From: Candidatus Iainarchaeum sp.
GTDB lineage: Archaea > Iainarchaeota > Iainarchaeia > Iainarchaeales > GW2011-AR10
Assembly: GCA_016186855.1 (NCBI GenBank)
Contig: JACPKT010000114.1
Coordinates: 1-8,540 of the forward strand
Length of the DNA: 8,540 nt
Direction of reading: 5' to 3'
The notes beneath the pieces are model-generated. The model did not search any database, was not told the DNA's origin, and saw only the letters and a list, made by a program, of their open reading frames with translations. Positions 4,539 to 8,540 of this stretch are shown piece by piece (the first letter of the stretch is position 1; each line of letters begins with the position of its first letter). The translations under genes and the position numbers were made by a program.

Positions 4539-7500
4539 CAGATGATTTTGGTCCGTCGTCAAAAATGCTTGTAGAGTGAGTGAAGTAAAAGCCAGAGTAT
4601 TGTTCTTGTGTTCCAAGCTTGTCCTGCACCCTGTTTATGCCGTCAACTTGGGGTGGGGTGAATTTTTGGCTTTGCTCGTAGAGGGAAAGCGGATACTCGC
4701 TGCATGTCTCTATTTCGTATGCTTCGTCGTCAATTTCTGTGGGGTTGATGACTGTTGTGAAAACAAGGGGCGCGTCCATTCTTCCGCCTCGGCTTTCGGG
4801 AAGATAGCTTTCAGAAAAATTTAGGAGCGCGTCCATTAAAAGCATTATTGAATCCTGGTCTCCGTCGCAGTCGTACACTGCGAGGTTTCCAAAGCCGGCT
4901 ATATAGTTTTTTTCTCCTTCAATAATCAAATCGTAAACGTACTTGCTTTTGCTTTCTATTTCTTCAATTTTATTTATTTTGTCCAGCACAAAATTGCCAA
5001 TTTTTTTAACCCGCTTTTTTAGGAATTTTGTGGTCTTTTTTATTTCTTCAAATTTTTTCTTTTTTCTGCCAAAAAGCTCTTTTCCTATTTCGAGGAGGTC
5101 CTGTGAGTAAAGTTTTATGCCAAAAGAGTTAATTTTTATCTTTCTTTCTTTTTTTTCGTAAAATTTTTTCACTATGCCTGTTTTTATTTCCCGGTTTTCT
5201 GAATAAAGGTGCGGAAAGCAACCGAGCCGGTTGAAAAGCAGGCAAAAATCGTTTACAAGCATTTTGTTGACTGAAATTGTTTTAATGCTGTTTGAGTCAA
5301 TGTAGCCGTCTCCCACAATGTAGCCTGCAACTGTGCCTTTAACACACTCTTTATCGGCGTTTAATACTTGTTTTGGCACTCTCTTGTCTTTTGCTCCTTT
5401 TCCGCAGCCCAGAATTTTTACAAACAGGTCGTAGTAAACCCTGCCGCTTAAAGTCAAATAATCGAGCCCGTTTTTGCTTTCAACTGTTAACTTTCGTCCA
5501 AAGTTTTTCTGAATGTTTTCCAAAAACTTTCTGGTTATTTCTTTTTCGTCTGAAACAAAATTTATTTGGTAAACGTATTTTTTGTTGTCTGCCTTTTTTG
5601 TTGTCCTTGCATGCCCGTCAGCCAAATAATAACCTATTATCTCTCCAAGTTCCCGGCCAAGGGAAATTACTGCGGGGATTTTGCTTTTTTGTTTGTTGTA
5701 GGAAATTTTTGCGTACGAAAAATTAGCAGTTGTTTTTTTCATTTCAACAAGAATTTTTTCAAACAAATCAAGTGGCACTGCATCAAAATAGATTGCAGTG
5801 TGAATGCTTTTTCCACTCTTATAGTTTGTTTTTTTTGAAAGTTTCCAGCAGCCTCCGAATTCTTTGACCCATTTATTCAATTCTTTTTTGATGTTGTGGA
5901 CTCGAAGTTTTGCCTTTTCTTGCGTGCTGGAGTTTTTTATGTACCATTCAAGCGCGTCGATTTCTTTTTGCTTTGAATTTATTTTTATTTTTGCAAGAGA
6001 AAGCACTGGGTCGTTTTCCAGAAATTCGCTGACTTTTTTTGTAAAAATTTTTTTGCCATCATGTGAAAGGAGCTTGTGGTCGGCTGTTATCTCTATTTCC
6101 CGCCCATATTTTGTTTTTATTTTGAAAATTTTTTTTGGCGATTCTCTTTTGAGCAATGCGTTTACTTTTCTTGTTTCAAGTCCGCCTTTTTCATTTATTG
6201 TGTTTGCAAAAATATTGTTTAATGGAATTTCTCCCTCCATTGTGCCGTCATCTAAATCCTCTATTTTGATGCTTTTCAATTTTTTGCTGTTCTGTAAAAA
6301 TACGGGTGTGTCTCCTGTTAGGCAGTTTCTTCTCTTTGCAAGGTGAAAGTAGGGGTTTGCAAAGCAGACGCGTGCTTTGGTGTAGCCGATTATTCTTCCA
6401 ATGACTGCTGCTGAAGTGTGGGGTGCAAGGCCGAGCACTAGTTCTCCGACCATTTCTTCTTTTGAATTTTTTGAAAAAACTTTTTTTTGTCTGTAGAATT
6501 TTTCAAGCTCGTCATCGACAAATTTTGTGACTTTGACCAAAAAGTTTCCGGCTTCCTCGTTTACTATCAGGTCTTGGGGAAACAATTCAACAAGCTGGTC
6601 TTCTTTTTCAAGAAGGTTTTCTTCATAGTCTGTTTCATACCCTAGTTCTTTTAATTTTTCAATGCTTGTGCCTATTTCTTTTGGCTTGAAATGGGTGAGG
6701 GGGGCGTTAAGCATTTCAAATCTTATTGTGCCGTCCCTGAAAATGTGCACATTGTGGAGTGCCCTTAAAACCCCTTTTTCAAGTGGTTCGGCAATCCTGT
6801 GTGCGTTGATGAGCCCCTTTACGCCTTTTACAATCTCAGGGGTTTTTATGTTCAGTTTTTTTATCGTGTCATTAAAAAGTTTTTCCAGCTCAATTTTTCT
6901 TTTTGAAAAAGGCAGTGCAGGTTCCCTGCATTTTTTGCAGTAGTCTTCATTTAGTGTTGCCTTGCATTTTTTGCAGTTATATACTGTTTTTGTACTCTGG
7001 CCACAGTTTGTGCAAAATGGCGTGAAAGTTATTTGTTTACATTCATGGCAATAAAAGGTTGCAAGTTCTACTTCTATTTCACCATATTTTCTTTCAGAAA
7101 ACTGTTGTGCCGCCTTGTTTATTGACCTTGTGTTTCCACCGCTTATACCTATTGGAAACAAAACGTGTGGGTTTCCAACCATTTTTCTTGGGGTTGCCTG
7201 TTCTGGCCGCCCCATTCTTGCTCCTATAAATGTTCCTTCTTTATCCATTATTTTTAGCCCGCACAGTTCGCTTAAAATTTCCAGGTTTTCATTTGAATAA
7301 TTAGGCTCCACGTTGGAGAAAGCTCCGAATGTCTTGATGAAAGGGTATGCGAATTCTTTTTCCACAAGTATTTCTGATTCATTTGTTTTGTGCGGCAGAC
7401 AGATTTTTTCAAATGATTGCTTTAATGAATCGGTTTTTTTAAACCGGACAAGTACTATTTTGTCTTCTTTAAACTCTTTTTTTGCTTTCTTCACTTCTTC

Positions 7501-8540
7501 TGAAATCATTTTTATTTCTTCTTTTTTCAGTGAATTGTAAAAGTGAATGTATTTTGGGTGAAGTGGCACTCTAAATCTCATGGAAATCTCTGTTGCATTA
7601 AAGCAGTCAATTTCTTTTGGGTTTTGCAGTATTTTTTTGAGCGGAAAATCTTCTGCAAATTCTTTGTCGTTTTCCTTGAGGGCGTGCTTGAACTCAAGTG
7701 CCCACCACTCCTCGCAGTATCCTGCAGGCAAAAGTGGGTGGGCGGTTTTTCGAAAGTCCCCCATGCTTACTAAAATGTCTCCCAAAAAAAGGATTTTTTC
7801 AATTTCGTGCCTGTGCCTTTCAACATCTTGGACAGTGCCAAGTTGTTTTACTTCGCCGCTTGAAAGCTTTACTATTGGCCCTTCAATTGAATCAACTGCA
7901 AAGCTTTCAGCGCTTTTTCCAGGTCTCTCTATTTTTAGCTGTGTGCCGACGGCTATAAAGTTGTCGAGTACGTGCATTGTCGCAGGATGGATTCCTCTGC
8001 CCATTATTCCTGTGTTTCTTGCCTTGCCATACCTTAATCGGAATCCGCCGCGCCTTGAAGGATAGCAAAAAATTGGCCGTCCTGCAGCGATTTTTGAAAG
8101 GTATTTTGAAGTTGGCTCTGTTTCGAGCGAGCTTTCACCGCCCTTCTGAAATTTGATAATGTCTTGCAGCCAGTCCCAGTTGAGGCCAAGCATTTTTGCA
8201 TAGGTCAAGATTTTTGCTGCCTTTAAACCCACGCCCTCGCTTACTACAAGGCACATTCCGCCTCTTACCTTGTTTGTCGGTATGCGTTCAAGGTCTCTGT
8301 GGGCTACAGCTTCCCGGTCTTCTGTGGGTTCGCCATTAATGCAGACAGGGCAGCCGATAATTATTTTTCTCACTTCTTCGTCTGAGAGCTTGTACTGGCG
8401 TGAAATTATTTCATCATACAGTTTTACTTCTTCGATGTAGCGCTCTATTTCCTCTTCTGTTGGCTTGAACCTGTCAATTTCGAGGAGCGTTCTGGCATAG
8501 TCACCCAAAATAAGCGGGAAAACCGTTGCAGTTCCCCCAG
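4519..8540 (-). CDS. polC: DNA polymerase II (PolD) large subunit DP2, intein-containing; partial at N-terminus and frame-broken at C-terminus
   Basis: The catalytic subunit of D-family polymerase, which pairs with DP1 for genome replication. The frame is open to the right edge: the TTG at 8508 is internal, since ten codons before it read GGTATVFPLI, matching the conserved AGGT segment, so the true start lies outside. Numbering from 8508, PTEEEIERYIEEVKLYD (16-32) and the GCPVC region are typical. Two four-cysteine zinc ribbons use C487/C490/C499/C502 and C512/C515/C524/C527. The catalytic motif CDGDQD follows KRRN after removal of the intein (729-1213) and keeps both essential Asp residues; the usual form is CDGDED. 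After FTHSTSIFDDGPKSS the frame reads GVPFFA and stops. The expected remaining C-terminus appears in another frame (4538-4224), with about 35 residues absent. As read, the protein lacks its C-terminal zinc domain. The N-terminal 150 or so residues are outside the window. Confidence 0.93.
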   Translation of the reverse strand, partial: GGTATVFPLILGDYARTLLEIDRFKPTEEEIERYIEEVKLYDEIISRQYKLSDEEVRKIIIGCPVCINGEPTEDREAVAHRDLERIPTNKVRGGMCLVVSEGVGLKAAKILTYAKMLGLNWDWLQDIIKFQKGGESSLETEPTSKYLSKIAAGRPIFCYPSRRGGFRLRYGKARNTGIMGRGIHPATMHVLDNFIAVGTQLKIERPGKSAESFAVDSIEGPIVKLSSGEVKQLGTVQDVERHRHEIEKILFLGDILVSMGDFRKTAHPLLPAGYCEEWWALEFKHALKENDKEFAEDFPLKKILQNPKEIDCFNATEISMRFRVPLHPKYIHFYNSLKKEEIKMISEEVKKAKKEFKEDKIVLVRFKKTDSLKQSFEKICLPHKTNESEILVEKEFAYPFIKTFGAFSNVEPNYSNENLEILSELCGLKIMDKEGTFIGARMGRPEQATPRKMVGNPHVLFPIGISGGNTRSINKAAQQFSERKYGEIEVELATFYCHECKQITFTPFCTNCGQSTKTVYNCKKCKATLNEDYCKKCREPALPFSKRKIELEKLFNDTIKKLNIKTPEIVKGVKGLINAHRIAEPLEKGVLRALHNVHIFRDGTIRFEMLNAPLTHFKPKEIGTSIEKLKELGYETDYEENLLEKEDQLVELFPQDLIVNEEAGNFLVKVTKFVDDELEKFYRQKKVFSKNSKEEMVGELVLGLAPHTSAAVIGRIIGYTKARVCFANPYFHLAKRRNCLTGDTPVFLQNSKKLKSIKIEDLDDGTMEGEIPLNNIFANTINEKGGLETRKVNALLKRESPKKIFKIKTKYGREIEITADHKLLSHDGKKIFTKKVSEFLENDPVLSLAKIKINSKQKEIDALEWYIKNSSTQEKAKLRVHNIKKELNKWVKEFGGCWKLSKKTNYKSGKSIHTAIYFDAVPLDLFEKILVEMKKTTANFSYAKISYNKQKSKIPAVISLGRELGEIIGYYLADGHARTTKKADNKKYVYQINFVSDEKEITRKFLENIQKNFGRKLTVESKNGLDYLTLSGRVYYDLFVKILGCGKGAKDKRVPKQVLNADKECVKGTVAGYIVGDGYIDSNSIKTISVNKMLVNDFCLLFNRLGCFPHLYSENREIKTGIVKKFYEKKERKIKINSFGIKLYSQDLLEIGKELFGRKKKKFEEIKKTTKFLKKRVKKIGNFVLDKINKIEEIESKSKYVYDLIIEGEKNYIAGFGNLAVYDCDGDQDSIMLLMDALLNFSESYLPESRGGRMDAPLVFTTVINPTEIDDEAYEIETCSEYPLSLYEQSQKFTPPQVDGINRVQDKLGTQEQYSGFYFTHSTSIFDDGPKSSGVPFFA
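4870..6324 (-). other. Intein with LAGLIDADG homing endonuclease inserted in DP2 active site
   Basis: A 485-residue in-frame insertion starts at Cys after KRRN and ends before CDGDQD, the known archaeal PolII intein site. Numbering within it: block A CLTGDTPVFL (1-10); block B TADH (80-83), holding the conserved His; endonuclease motif 1 LGEIIGYYLADG (226-237, acidic residue D236); motif 2 GTVAGYIVGDG (330-340, D339); block F VYDLIIEGEKNYIAG (463-477); C-terminus NLAVYD (480-485). Cys1 and the Cys of the downstream extein are present, so the first splicing steps look possible. The last residue is Asp, not Asn, the penultimate residue is Tyr, not His, and block F has Lys where His is usual. 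Inteins ending in Gln or Asp are known, so splicing may still occur. Both endonuclease aspartates are present, so the element may be mobile. The segment is lysine-rich compared with its host. Confidence 0.95.

Noticed and set aside
4519..4545. Programmed ribosomal frameshift joining the two DP2 frames
   Set aside because: About 35 expected residues are missing between the frames, so a frameshift alone would not rebuild a normal protein. The A/T run at the site (TTTTTT within CATTTTTTGCC) lies after the point where homology already switches frame.
5864..6346. Antisense open frame of 160 codons opposite the intein
   Set aside because: The intein strand has clear motifs; the opposite frame is Phe/Ser-rich shadow sequence without its own start signal.
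7580..8065. Antisense open frame of 161 codons opposite DP2
   Set aside because: It lies fully opposite conserved polymerase coding sequence and has no recognisable domain.
8506..8508. TTG at 8508 as the DP2 start codon
   Set aside because: The ten codons upstream in the same frame read GGTATVFPLI, matching the conserved DP2 segment before this point, and no stop intervenes before the window edge.

Overview
The window is archaeal. It carries a Hel308-type repair helicase, an Orc1/Cdc6 initiator, an archaeal SepF-like division protein and the large subunit (DP2) of D-family DNA polymerase. This combination points to a euryarchaeal or DPANN-type genome, since PolD is absent from typical Crenarchaeota. 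AT-rich DNA with many T and A runs, TTG/GTG starts and TATA-like boxes fits this. I cannot name the species.

Layout, left to right. Positions 1-1226 (+) hold the C-terminal part of Hel308, cut by the left edge. Positions 1241-1885 (-) encode an unrecognised basic, helical, coiled-coil-like protein convergent with hel308. Positions 1926-3140 (-) encode Orc1/Cdc6. A roughly 200-bp AT-rich divergent spacer (3141-3339) holds GTGGAA/TTCCAC motifs and is a candidate replication origin. Positions 3355-3714 (+) encode the SepF-like protein, from a GTG start just after a Shine-Dalgarno sequence. Positions 3756-3992 (+) encode a small protein with a C-terminal membrane anchor. The convergent spacer 3993-4223 is packed with short perfect hairpins in repeated units. 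Positions 4224-8540 (-) hold polymerase DP2, which runs off the right edge.

Two unusual things sit in the DP2 gene. First, a 485-residue intein (4870-6324) with a LAGLIDADG endonuclease interrupts the catalytic CDGD motif. It ends in Tyr-Asp rather than the usual His-Asn and also lacks the usual block F histidine. Second, the reading frame breaks near 4539. The C-terminal zinc-ribbon segment continues in another frame (4538 to 4224), and about 35 residues expected between the two parts are missing, which indicates a small out-of-frame deletion or an assembly error rather than a simple one-base slip.

The recognised genes all concern chromosome replication, repair and division: an initiator beside a possible origin, the replicative polymerase, a fork-repair helicase, and the FtsZ membrane anchor. 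I see no CRISPR array, tRNA, rRNA or insertion sequence. The best candidates for something new are the atypical intein, the hairpin-repeat cluster and the broken DP2 C-terminus.
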